DNA of 64,000 bases, taken from the NCBI GenBank assembly GCA_030272155.1, contig CP126206.1:2666001-2730000 (forward strand). Direction: 5' to 3'. Below the pieces are notes generated by a model. The model worked only from the letters and a program-made list of their open reading frames with translations, ran no database searches and had not been told where the DNA came from. The position numbers were made by a program, and so were the translations under genes. The stretch is from Tetradesmus obliquus. Taxonomy: Eukaryota; Chlorophyta; Chlorophyceae; Sphaeropleales; Scenedesmaceae. Below, piece by piece: positions 44,801 to 56,796 of the stretch (its first letter is position 1; every line of letters starts with the position of its first letter).

Positions 44801-47800
44801 TTTTGGCACCCATGCCCTTGTAGGCGGCATCATACTTGGCTTGCAGCTGAGCAGCAGTGTCAGCTGCTGAGCCCTGTCCCAAGGTCGCCATGGTGAGTGG
44901 ACTGAACACCACCTGCTCAGCCCAGTTTTCCTGCGAGTTGATGTCACTAGGGAAGGGTGTCAGGCCACCAACAGGGATCTTGACAGGAAGGAGAGTCCAG
45001 GAGTCCAAGCAGTTGACCTCTCCGTTGTGGTTCTCGCTGCTGCCCTGCCATGCACCAGTTGCCAAGACCTGCAGATATCAAACCACCAGAAGCAGGAGTT
45101 ACACCCCAGCTATGAGACACTCCAGCAGCGGGAACAGACAACAACTAGATGGTACCGTAAAAGGCAGGCGTAACGCGTGCTAAATGATCTTCTGGGCCCC
45201 ACCACGCAAGCAGTCTGTTCTCAGCTGGCAGTACTCACATGTCCAGGGCCTGTGACGTTTTCAACGCCAAATGTCCCACGGGTGACGACAGTCCCAACAT
45301 CTGGTGGTCCTGTTACAAAGTCCTGCAACAACAACACAGCAGTGTTCAGATGCCAAACTGTGTAATCCATCGTGCAGTTGCATGTTAGGGTGCTGCCATC
45401 TCAGGAGACGTTGACACTACAGCCCTGCACCAGCTTTGATACAATCATGCACAAGAACATTGTACAACATCTCACACCCCTTACCTTGTACATGATGCCG
45501 TGATAGTCTCTGTTGTAGTAGTAGCCATTCAGTTTCACCTTGGCCTGGTCAGCAGCTGAGAGGGCAGTGTACTGGTAGAAGTCTCCCTGCATACCAGCAA
45601 CCAGACAACAATCAGCCATGATTCACAAAATGCGCTTGATTATGCAAGCATCAGTACCCCTTGCAGAGAACGAGTACAGAAGCAGCCTATATGTGAGCTT
45701 GCAACACATACCGCACAAGAAGACAATGCGCCAATTCCGCGCAGAGAGCTCTGCAGCTTGGTGTTGCCCTTGCCCGCAGGAGCAGCAGCGCTGGTTGAGA
45801 GAGGGCTGATGGCTGGTAGGATATTGCCGCATGCATCAAGAGGAGGAGGTTTGGTCACAGTCCACGAGTCGCCGGGCAGAGTAGCTCCACCAGTGTTGGC
45901 ATCTGAAGGAGGATTGCCTCCGGGGTACCAAGTGGTGTTGCTGGGCAGGTTGCTTGTGTTGGTCTGCGGGAGCAGTTGCAGTAGGAGCAGTTGCAGTGGC
46001 AGCAGTCACCAAATACAGCTGCTGCAGGAGGCTGAAATAGTGTTGCAGCGGTGCAGTCATACTTCCCAGCATGAGCGAGCTGTTAATTGCACACGGCATA
46101 TCATGCAGGTTCACAAGGGTTATTGGGAGATCAGTGCAAGCATATTGAACTCACTGCTGTGCCTGGTGGAATGATGACAGTGGTGGTCTTGTTGTCACTT
46201 GAGCCCACAACAATGGTTCCTGGTGGCAAGTCTACCACGTTGGAGGAAGTGGAGTTTGTGCTGTTAAAAATGGTTCCTCCTGGCAGGCACACGCCAGCAC
46301 CAGCAATCTGCTGCAGAATTGCTGGCGACAGCCCCAAGTTCATCATGCCAAGGAGGCTGACGTCTGTCACTGGGATATTGTTGACGCAGTTGGTGATCAA
46401 TGTGCCGATTGATGTGCCAGGGGCACTGGTGCCAGTTGGTGCCAGCAGCAGAGAACCCAGGAGCAGAACACCGGCCGGGACGGAGAGCACTGCAGGGATG
46501 ATGCCGATGAGGCCCAACAGACCAAGCAGGCCAAGCAGACCAAGCAGGCCTGGCCTACTCGGCACCACCACGGTGGGGTCGTCAGAAGGAGTGGGCATGT
46601 TCATGTTTGTCATGCCTGCGGCAGAAAGCCATACGGGTCAGGTTTGCGAGGTGCACCGCGAGAAATTAGCGCAGGCACAACATGCAAGCACAGCATGCAA
46701 ATCATGTGACACAGTATTGTATGTACAGACTCCACTCACCACTGCTCATGAGGTTGTTGAACACCTTGAATTGTGTGAGGCCCGTGGTGCTGAACTTGAG
46801 GGTTAGAGAGCTGCCGCTGAAATCCTGCAAGCAGAGAGAGTAATTGTCTTCAACTCTGAAACTGGAAAAAGTAGGTGCTGACAAGAAATACAGTACACAA
46901 ATCGTGGAATCGCATGCACGTTACTGAGCAGCCTCTGCTTGCTGGGGCAAGTCTTAGCAGAGCGCGAACCTTCTTAAGGTTTGAGATCCTCTCGCTGATG
47001 TCCACAGCGGGATCTGCTGCAAGGTCACTTGCCAGCTGTCCAACAGCCGTTGCCGCAGCACCGTCTGCAACGAAGCTGTGAATGGCCATGATTGTTGCCA
47101 TCGGCATTGTAAAGTTGAAGTCTTCCGTGCCCTGATCAGACATCTTTGCAGTGGCAATCATGCTGCGCAGGCGGCTGTCCAGGTTGTCCACTACCTGCAA
47201 GCAGCAAAACATATGTCAGCACCGTATGCATGCAGCTAGGCAGTACAACAGCCTGCACTTGCACAGGATGCCACCATGACATAACTGGTACTAACCTTGG
47301 CGATAGCCGCGAATAACTCAGATAGCTTGGCAGCTTTGACAACTGGCACTGCATCACTGAACTGGGTGGCAATGTTGGTGTACGTCTCGTTTAAGATGCC
47401 CTGGATGACATCAGCATCTCCGGTTTTGAAGTAGGATGTGGTGGGGTTAACCTTCAAGTGGTCAACAATGTTGGTGAGCAGCTCGTTCATCAGGGCGTCC
47501 TGGACTTGAGCAACGTCTGCTGAGGAGCCCAGAAGACGCCTTGAAGCTCCAGACAGCCCCAACAACGGGACCAGAGTGGAGCTCAAGATTGACATCACCC
47601 CTGCAAGCTGGATGTTGGTGCCGTAGAATGCAGTGACAACTGGCCGCGCAATTGTAGCGCCCTCAAATGTTAGCAGGTCCATGCCCAGGGCCTTCTCATC
47701 ATAGCCGTACTTCTTGAAGACATAGCTCAGGAGTGTGCGACTGCCGATGGCTTCTGGGTAAGAGATGTCGAGCTCCTCCAGCACGGCAGGGTCACGAGCA

Positions 47801-49077
47801 GCAGCCAGGGAGAGTGATGACATTGGCGTGATGAACGCTGTGGTTGTTGGAGGGGCGAGCACCAAGCGGGGGATCCACCTGCAGGCAGCAATCCATTTTT
47901 GATGCACCAGCAAGAATCAGATTCTGCACTTATCAGTAATCATACTGTAAGCAAGCAATTCATGCAGGGCCAGAGTAAGTGTTACGATAACAAATTCTAA
48001 ATCCTGCAAACACGCAGAGATTAAGCCTACAAGCAACCTGCACCTGATACGGTGGCTCGTTGTCTGGTCCTTGCAGGAAGCACTTGGAGCAAGCGCATAA
48101 AACGCCAGGGTGCCGCTGTTATATGTAACACTGCCGTCGGCATTTGTTGTTTGAGTGTTGTCGTTGTCACAAGCCAGCAAGTCAAGGCGATTCACCTGCA
48201 GCAACCAAGCACATGTGTGTTTTCAGACGAAGGTTTTCAGACGGAACGCGGCCCAAATCAGGGTAAGCCTGACTGGAAACACGCACCGTGCAATCCTGCA
48301 GCACGCCTGCCACCAGGAACGTTGCCTGCACGGGGTCGGCACTGCTGCTGCAGACTGGGTCGCCAGAGCGGTCCTGGCAGGCCAACCTGCATTGGAAGTG
48401 GCAAGAAAGGGTGTTAAAAAAACAGCAGCAGCAGCCGCAGCAGCAGCAGCAGCAGCATGTAGGTAGGTGGTTGCGAGTGTGCCCAGGATGCCGGCAGTCA
48501 TTTTTGAACCATGCCGCCGTCCCCAAACATTTGAGGCATTTGATGGCTTCTGCTGGCACAAGTGTCTGGGTAAAAGCATGCACAGGAAAGCAAAATCCTG
48601 CAAGGTGTGCGTGGCAGCAGGCACTCACCCAGGCAATGTGTCAGGGCAGCCCAGGTCTCCAAAGGAAAAGGGTGAATTGCCATAGGAACCAGGCGTGGAA
48701 CCATATGTGCCAGACGTTGAGGCCGCCTGCAGGGTGCGGCTGCCCAACACGTCATGTTCAAGCTGCTTGTAGTCAGGCATGGGCTCAGGGTTGATATTGG
48801 CAGCACCTGCAGGATAGCATAAGGCAGCACAGCAGAACAGGTCAGCACTGCAGGAGAGAGGCATCAGCTTATATGCTCACGCACACAGTATGCAGCTAGC
48901 TCCGGCTCTTTGCTGTCATGTCGCCGTCACACAACCGGTTGCTTTATTGCGCAGCCAGTAGCATGCAGTGCTACAGCTGCTGCTGTAGCAGCACTGGCAC
49001 GCCATGATTCAGCACTCACCAAGCTCTGCGCCCCAGACCACGAGAGCCAGAGCTAGAAGCACTAGTCGCCTCATCAT
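41816..49077 (-). CDS. Large secreted single-pass membrane protein, 19 exons (paralogue of 26441-31910)
   Basis: Exons in transcript order are 49020-49077, 48629-48806, 48287-48386, 48044-48195, 47296-47878, 46970-47194, 46740-46824, 46155-46615, 45712-45963, 45485-45586, 45239-45322, 44765-45068, 44500-44654, 44189-44341, 43724-44029, 43430-43574, 43100-43314, 42335-42940 and 41816-42169. Phases close exactly to 1505 aa. A signal peptide (MMRRLVLLALALVVWGA) opens it; one transmembrane helix near 1434-1455 (WVAGPVIGGIAFFALLGAGY) precedes a cytoplasmic tail of about 48 residues. The ectodomain has paired cysteines and several sequons (NNT, NTS, NST, NVT). Exon 8 carries a Leu/Gly-rich hydrophobic stretch (about 482-520). 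The last five exons match the plus-strand paralogue in sequence and phase; the 215-nt exons are equal in length, the others differ by only one residue. No known family is recognised; a surface or wall role is inferred. Confidence 0.8.
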
Positions 49078-49510
49078 ATCACTGGACAGCAGATGAAAAA
49101 GCGGGCAGCGGGTCAGACCAGGAAATGATTGGCAGCAGCAAGACGAGGATGGTGTAGCCGTGTGTCGAGACATCGCCTCGTGTGTGGCTGTGATTATATG
49201 AGTGTCCAAGACTTCATGTATTGAAAGCCATTCCAGAAGGTGCGACGCTATCTGCTCACGCAAAAGTCACTGCCGGTCCCTCTGCTCACCTCGTCGCTTG
49301 CAGAACTGCTGGGCTGTTGTGCCGAGGATGTAATTTAACTTTGAAGTGATGCTTTCAAACTTTTGGACCCTATGCTGCTTGCTCAAGCGCTACAGACAGG
49401 TATGCCTGGGCCTAGCTGAGCAGAGCTGCGACTACGTGTCGCTGTAAGTGCACCAGTTGGATAGCTGAAGCAGATGGGAAATACTAACACCAAGTCGTTC
49501 TGTGAGCCGG

Positions 49511-49520
49511 CTATTTATAG
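49511..49520 (-). promoter_or_regulatory. TATA box for the 19-exon surface gene
   Basis: CTATAAATAG on the minus strand, about 435 bp upstream of the ATG at 49077. This mirrors the TATA position of the plus-strand paralogue. Confidence 0.55.
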
Positions 49521-50272
49521 GCGGTCCAAGCTGTTATGTTTGAATGAATCGCACATCAGCAAACCCTAACCACTAGTGAACGGACACAGTCAGACACGAT
49601 GGAGTATCAAATGAGGTATGTTAAAGTGTGTGATGTGACGCTGTTATCAAAAATAGACGCGGTGTGCATCGCATGAAACTGGAAGCCGCAGCTGCATGCC
49701 CGGTCCCGCACGTGTGTGGTCCCGCACGTGCGTGGTCCCTTGCAATTGGTTATGCGGTACTACCAGTGGTAGCTGATGCCTGCACGATGGATCGTGCCAT
49801 ATGGCACCACAGGCTGTGCTTTGTTTGCTGCTGAAAGGTTTTGCATTGGTGACCAGGCTTTCACGTAGCTCCAACTCAGTCACCTATCTGAAGCTGGACA
49901 AGCGCACTGCGCTGCTGCAGCTATGAGATTGGCAAGCTGGCAACCTCGTCGTGAGGCACCAGCACGAGGCTCCCACAGCCAGCTATGAGAGCGTGGCGTA
50001 ACATTGACAGTGCTGTGAGTGTTACCACATCCCGGTTGCAACCGTGCAGTAGCAGGAGAAACTTTCTGGTTGAACCAGTGCGCTGCCGGGGCTTGGCTGA
50101 TCATCAGCTCAGCTTGGCGGCCAGACAGCCTGCCTGTCAGGCAGAAGCCTTTGACATGTAAACGGGTCTTTGAAATTGTGGCGCCGTATCAATCCTTCCT
50201 TTTACATATTTCTGCAAACCAGCAAAGACTACAAGCAAGTGGCCTTCAAGGCATGCCATTGCGTGCCTGCAG

Positions 50273-50291
50273 CCCCCCCCCCCCCCCCCCC
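50273..50291. repeat. Poly-C run, 19 nt
   Basis: Nineteen consecutive C, the same length as the run at 21136-21154. The flanks (gcctgcag on the left, tgcacatttg on the right) are unrelated to the other site. Confidence 0.9.
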
Positions 50292-50536
50292 TGCACATTT
50301 GCTTGTCTACATCATCTGGTCTGGATAGGATGCAGCGATGCTGGCCCGCCACAAACGCCACGCATGCAGCATCACATTTCTACTGCACAGCGCCAACCCA
50401 TGTCCATCTCGCAGGATGGCACGCTGCACGTCCGAGCGTCTTTAGGACGCTCAAGCTGCCTCAACGCGGCTTGCTGGCTGCGGCTGACAGGAAGTGCAGC
50501 TGGCGTGCGCAGCAGACTGCTAGCAAGTCTGCATTG

Positions 50537-50575
<39 letters not shown>

Positions 50576-50797
50576 CCCTGGCTGACCCAGTCCATTGCAT
50601 GCACCGCTGATTGTGTGCGCAGGGTGCTGAGCAGGTGCCCCTTCTGCAAGCATGGCAAGAACATCATGCAGGCGGGGCAGGCCGTGGCTTATAAGTCATA
50701 TGTGCTTGATGTAGACGGTTCTGGACTCCTGGACTGTGCGAGACAGGCGTTGTCATTGCTACACGCCACCATGTTCATGCCGTCGCAGGCTGCAGGG

Positions 50798-53664
50798 TCA
50801 GCATATACATGCCAGGTCACGCAGCAAGTCAGGTGCAGCTACTAAGCTTCTTGCACAGCGCCTGTTGCAGCTACCTAATAGCTGTGTCGTTCCTGCAAGC
50901 AAACATGGACCAACAAACGCAGTAAAACAGGCCCCACAGGCAGCTTCCCACACCATAGCTGCACAACATATGTCCCTGCACTGCTGCACAGCTCGCACCT
51001 TGTTGTAGAGCCTCAGCACTGGCTGCTTGCCGCTGCCGCCTGCTGCCAGCAAGCCCTCAGCTGCACAGCCCTGCGGCCCAAACCTTGCTGCATACAGCAT
51101 GCAGGCATCCTGCTGCGGCTGGTAGAAGGGCAGGTTGGTCAGCAGCCTCCCGCTGCCAAAATCCCACAGCTGCAGGACAGGCACAGAGGCAGACACACGC
51201 TCACGCTTGCAGGACCGGTGGTACCACTGGTTGCCATGTACAGCTTGCAGGATCAAGCAACCTGCAGGACTAAGCACGAGCACGCACACTGCCGCACACA
51301 CTCACGATGGAACGCTGCTCTAGAGAGCGCAGCCGTGCGCAGTCACATGCATGCGGCGCGCACTCGCCAGGTCAACTGCACTGTCGCCAATCTGCTTCCA
51401 GCCTCACCTGCAGTGGGTGCCTGTCCCTCCAGCTGCCAGTGAGCACTCTGTTGCCCTGCACATCCAAGCCGTCCCCGCACACCCAGCTGCCACCTGCCAT
51501 GCTGCGCACCGAGTGGCCCACTCGCAGGTCCCACACCTGCACAGTGGCATCCCAGCCTGCACTGAGCAGCACCTGCGGCAGCAGCAGCAGCAGCGATTTG
51601 GCCATTGCAGTTTCAACATCATGCAGGGGACAACCACCATCCTGCAAGCACAGAGGAGCGCCTGAACAATTGGCCAGCTGCCAAGGCTAGCACACCCAGA
51701 TGATTTCACACACTGCAGCAGGCACTTTCCTGCAAGCAGCACAGCCAAATCAACCAGCAGCAGCCGCCTGCAAAACGTGCTACCCTGTGCAGCGCAGCAT
51801 CACCTGGCAGTCCTCGGGCTTCCATGCCATTCCAAAGCAGCAGCAACCCCATTCAAGGCAGCACACCATATCCTGCAAACTCTGCAGCACATCACCTGGC
51901 AGTCCTCAGGCTTCCAGGCCAGCCCAAACACGGTGTTGCTGTGCCCGCAGCAGTCCTTGCCATCACCGCCAGTGAGCCGCAGCAGCGGCGTGCGCTGCTG
52001 ATCATCATACACGCGCACCACCATGTCAGTGCCTGCAGTGGCAAACAGCTGCACAGCATGTGCAGCACGTGAAGAACAGCAGCAGCAGCAGCAGCAGCTG
52101 CTCTCAGCAGGATGCATGCCAGTCAGCACGTCGGCACAACATGGCAGATGCCGTTGGTGCTCAGAAGGTGCAAATGTGGTTTCCTGCAAGCTGCAACGGG
52201 ATCATGCATGTGCACCAGGGTACCTACCCTCACGCTCGTGCTGGTGTCATTTTTCATTTAATGCAGTAATTCAGCTTGCAGGAACTCGACTCCTGTGCCG
52301 CTTGCAGAAGTGCAGCTTGCAGGGACGTGATTTGTATACAGCTTGGCACGTCCTGCAAACTTATCCACCACCTTTACCCTTTAGGGCACCAGCTGCATGG
52401 CAGCTACCCTTTTAAAGCACAGCTGCTCCATTGCACTGTTGCCGTCTACAGCAGTCACTGGTGGGATCAATACCAAAATCCTCACCTGGCCATCTGGCCT
52501 GATGCTGATGTTGTTGATCTTGCTGCTGCCCTCATCACTCTGCGCTACTACGCTGCGCGTGCCTGTGTGCACATGCAGCAGCTTGCTGCCCTGCAGACGG
52601 CCACAACAGCAGCAGCAGCAGCAGCAGCGGCAGCAGCAGTGTACGCTAGGTCATGCGCATGAAGGCTACAATATCTGATAGAGGTAGGACACGAGATGGC
52701 CTCAACTCACTGTTGCAGACCACACACAACCTGTGTAATGCAACAGGCCCTGGTGAGCCATGCCCACAAAGTCAAACAGCTTGCAACGCTGCCTGCTGTT
52801 CGTCTAGAAGGACAGCCGCAGGCAGGCAGAGCAGGTGAAACATTTTGGTGTGTTGTTACCTGTGCGCTGCTGCTGCTGCTGCGGCTTGCTACGGCAAAAC
52901 TATGTGTGCGGAAGTGGCAGCAACGCAACACAGAATGGCAGCTCTGAAGGTGACACACGATGTAAAAGGCCAAACATGATGTGCAGTGCTCGCCCACAGG
53001 CGCACAGCATGCATGCAGCAGTCCAAACACAGCACTTCCCCATTGCGTGCTGATACAACGCTGCACTGCCGCACCTTCGCGACCAGCAGCATGCTGCGGT
53101 TGGCGGCACCACCAGCAGCGGTAGGCAGCCGGAAGCGCACAGCTGCAACCACAGCATCTGGTGCTTCCTGCAGAGGCAAGCTATCCAACACCTGCCCGCT
53201 GCTGGCATCCACCAGCTGCATGCACAGGACAGCAGACATACATAACAGCAGCCGCGGCACGATCATGAGGCAGCAGGTGAGATCACGTGCTCAGCTCAAG
53301 CATCCTTGCAAATGCAGCATACATGCGGCTGCGCTGTGCACATATATGTGAAAGCCAGGTTGCGGCAGCCACCTGCACTATGAATGCATGTGTTGAGTGC
53401 ACTTAGCAACCACTGCGCAAGCCCATACACCCCAGCAGCTGCCATAGATCCCTGTGACACAGCGTCTCCTGCCTGGCATTGATGCACAGCTGCAGCAACT
53501 TCCATTCCCGCCAGCAATGTGCTGCTACCCCAGCAGTGCGCACCAGCACTTGCCCCAGCCTGCAGCCCACTGCCGCTGTTGAGGTGTCCCTGGCTAGGCT
53601 GATGCAGGTGGCCTCCTGCCCCGGCTCCAGCTGCACCACACGGCCTGCGCATGGCAGAAGTAGT

Positions 53665-53697
<33 letters not shown>

Positions 53698-54414
53698 TTG
53701 GTAGGACTGGATGATCATGCATCATGGCAGGTTGCCAGAGACATGCTGCTGGCTTGTGTCGAGGCTGGTGCTGGATGAGACCCTGCATGCATGGTGTGCA
53801 GCACAGCCCCTGAGCTGTTGCCTCATTGCCTGGGCCAAAAGGCCTGACACCACACAGCTGAGTCCGTGATGCACTCGACATGTGCATTCGCTGTCATGTG
53901 TTGCATGCCCAACCTAGTGTCCAGCCTAACCTAGTGTGTTGTGTGTACATGGAACGGTTTCACAACGAGCATCGAGTAGATAATAGCAATCTCAGGCCAG
54001 GCTGATCTGCTCAGGGTGAGATAGACACTGCATTACTATCTGAGGGCAGCTCAGCAGCCTTGACGGCACCAGCATAGTAAAACATGATCCAGCATCACGT
54101 ATCATGCTCGCTAGCTGCTGCACAGTCACCTGGCTGCAACTGTTCCCCATCCTTGACTGCCTGCAGCAGGAAGTTTAGCGGCTCTGCCTCAGGCTGGGGT
54201 GTGTACTTCTGCTGTGCTAGTTCACTTCGCTGCTGCGAAGAAAGGGATGAATTGAACAGATCTGCAGAAAACACAGGCTCCTCATCCCGGATGTGCTCCC
54301 TGCAAGCAGCACAGTCGGTGCACAGTTCAGCAGAGAGGCATTGCTGTGCAGTACTCTACCTGCAATGCTGCGTGCGGTCACAATCACCCACCCTTCATCA
54401 CCGGAGTATTCCAT
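50798..54414 (-). CDS. WD40-repeat protein of unknown function
   Basis: Exons in transcript order are 54392-54414, 54130-54299, about 53550-53644, 53075-53215, 52486-52590, 51896-52048, 51408-51572 and 51169 to a stop at 50798. That model gives 407 aa. The start MEYSGDEG, split by a GTGGGT donor, reads into EHIRDEEPVFSADLFNSSLS. WD blades are visible: ATAGTDMVVRVYDDQQRT; GHSNTVFGLAWKPEDCQ; LLSAGWDATVQVWDLRVGH; then CGDGLDVQGNRVLTGSWRD and LQLWDFGSGRLLTNL. The conserved SAGWDxTVQVWDLR / CGDxLD / LTGSWR signature occurs in a widespread but poorly characterised eukaryotic WD40 group. The 3' end is unsure: after LRLYNKV the frame looks non-conserved, so a splice at about 51002 to an unseen exon is possible. 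The exon 3 donor is also tentative. Confidence 0.7.
51785..51850 (-). repeat. Copy of WD40-gene exon 6 3' edge
   Basis: cacctggcagtcctcgggct followed by tccatgcc at about 51800-51832 repeats the end of exon 6 and its donor at 51892-51925 inside the next intron. Confidence 0.75.
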
Positions 54415-55140
54415 GCGTGCAAAAACCAAAGTTACTGCTTCAGCTCGAGCAGGATTGGGCGATCCCTGACAAGCTCTCGGAGCCCGCCTTTTCACACGAC
54501 TTCACAGTACGGTTGCAGCAGGCAGCGCACAGTTTTCAGGTTTAATTGCATCGGATTCGTACTGCAAACGTTTCTCGACAAGCTCGAGAGTGTCAGAGCA
54601 GATGTTAAGAATGTGGAAGGCTGAGGGCAGGCAGGAGAGCATAGATCGGCCTGTAAAGGCCACCGAACTACCTGAGAAACAATTTTTTAAAGTGTCTCGT
54701 CGAGTCTGCATTAATCAGGGTGTTTGTAACCACGACAACAACAGGCAATTGAGCTGAGCAGCCCCTTATCTGTATCGAACATTCGAAATGTTTATAGCAG
54801 CATAAGCATTTCCCTTAGGTTTTAAACACACCTGCTGGTCGCTGCCAAACACTTCTAGGAACATCTGTAGCTGTGTTGGCGCTTGCGGGCTGCTTTGGCT
54901 GTTTGAGGTGCGCTTCTGCGAGCATTCTCGGCTTTAGGCATATATACCTTGATACTGAAATAGCTGCAGCAAGTCCTGCGCTCTCTGATGCACAGCAACA
55001 GCAGTGGCAGCAGCAGCAGCAGCACATGCACTACCTTACTCTCACTGGTAGCTGCCTGCAACTGCCTTTGTTCCCCTTTTGTTGACGACTGCGGCCATCA
55101 CTCCTGCAGCTAGCATAGCTTAGCAGCAGTCAGCTGCAGC
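54415..55140. promoter_or_regulatory. Divergent intergenic region between the WD40 gene and BuGZ
   Basis: About 725 bp between two divergent start codons. There is no clear TATA box in a useful position; tatatacc near 54948 is about 190 bp upstream of the BuGZ ATG and is only a weak candidate. Confidence 0.4.
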
Positions 55141-56751
55141 ATGGGGCGCAAGAAGAAGAAAAGAGAGGAAGACCAGAAGCCCTTCTGCTGGTACTGTGAT
55201 AGGGAGTTCATAGATGAGCCTACACTGGTGCAGCACCAGAAGAGCAAGCACTTCAAGTGCGCAGACTGCAACCGCAAGCTCAACACGGCGGGGGGGCTAT
55301 GCGTGCATGCGTACCAAGTGCACAAGCGCACCGTTACAGAGTGAGTAGGGATTAATGGCTACTGACAGCACAGCCGATCACAATGACAGTCCAGCGCCAG
55401 TCATGCAGTCTGACATGCATCTGCACATATGTTCAACTGCCTCGCATAATTTGCTGTCATTGTTTGCTTGCAGCAGGGTGGCTGAAGTGTGGATTGCTGG
55501 ATTCTGTGCACCCTCTGTTGTCGGCTCTGCAGCACATGACGCACGTACAAAGCTGCCCATTGCCCTCCTCACCCCTTGGTGCTCCTGGTGCAATATGTTC
55601 TGCAGGATCCCAGCAGCGCTGCCAGGCAGGACGGGTGTGGAGCGGGAGATCTTTGGCATGGCTGGCGTGCCTGCGGGCGCAAAGCCCGGCAAACCCTGGG
55701 GAGACGGTGCGTGGGCTGCTGCTGCTGCAGCCGCTTGTACGCGCGTTTGCAAGGTTGAGAGGTGGTTGTTGGGGCATGTGAATGCAGCAGCAGGGATAAG
55801 CTAGATAAGCTAGAGTACGAGCAAACTGGAGAGGGACGCACCGGCAGTGACCATGTCTGCAGCAGGCACCAGCAGCTGCATGCTGATTTGCAGCCGATCG
55901 ACTGTACAGCAATGTGGCATATAGCAGAACCACTTGCCAACCTGCCCACCACACATTGCGTCATTAGTTGCACTTGAACGTGCAGTCGTATCATCTGATC
56001 GCAAAGAATGTGTATATCTTTTGTGCTGCAGAGGGCGAGCCGACCAGCAAGAAAGCCAAGACAGAGCCAGAAGCAGCAGCAGCAGCAGCAGCAGCAGGCA
56101 GCGGCCCGCCACTGCCACCTATGGGCATGCATGGCGGCCCTGGCAGCAACGGCATGATGGGGGGCCACATGGGCGGGCCTATGGGCGGGCACATGGGCCC
56201 TCAAATGGGCATGGGCATGCCACCTGGGCCTCACATGCCTGGCATGATGCAGATGGGCGGTGGGCCGATGGGCGGCGGGCCGATAGGTGGTGGGCCGATG
56301 GGCGGTGGGCCGCCGCCGCACATGCGGGGGCCGCATGGTGGGCCGGGCATGGGCCAGCCGCCGCCACCTGGCATGGGCATGGGGCCAGGTGAGAGTGTTG
56401 GCTGCATGGCAGGTGGTTGGTACAGCGGGTGGGCGCTGCTTCTTTCTTGTTTATGATGTTGTTGGGGTGCGGCTGCGCGTGCTGTGTTCATGTGCAGTGG
56501 CCGGGGGCAGTGCCAGGTGCTGCTCGGTGTGTGAGGGCAGTAGCGGCAGAGAGCTGGCTGTAGTGGGTGGTGCATGGGGCTGTGTGCAGTTGAGAGGCAG
56601 CAGGAGGAGCGCGTGCTGGCGTGTGTGATGTCAGCAGCGTAGCATAACTCGCCACACTATGAACTACCACCTGGGTGCTTGAGCTGTGCGCAGCAGCAAC
56701 GCACACCATGCATTGCTGCCACGCAATAGCTACATCGACAACTGTGCGGCG

Positions 56752-56796
<45 letters not shown>

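Larger units (their letters stand above)
49078..50797. other. Intergenic region, 5' of the surface gene and 3' of the WD40 gene
   Basis: No gene recognised. It holds the TATA box above, a CTG run (50540-50574) and a 19-nt poly-C run (listed separately). The WD40 gene's true last exon or poly(A) site could lie here; TTACA at about 50202 reads TGTAA on the minus strand. Confidence 0.45.
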
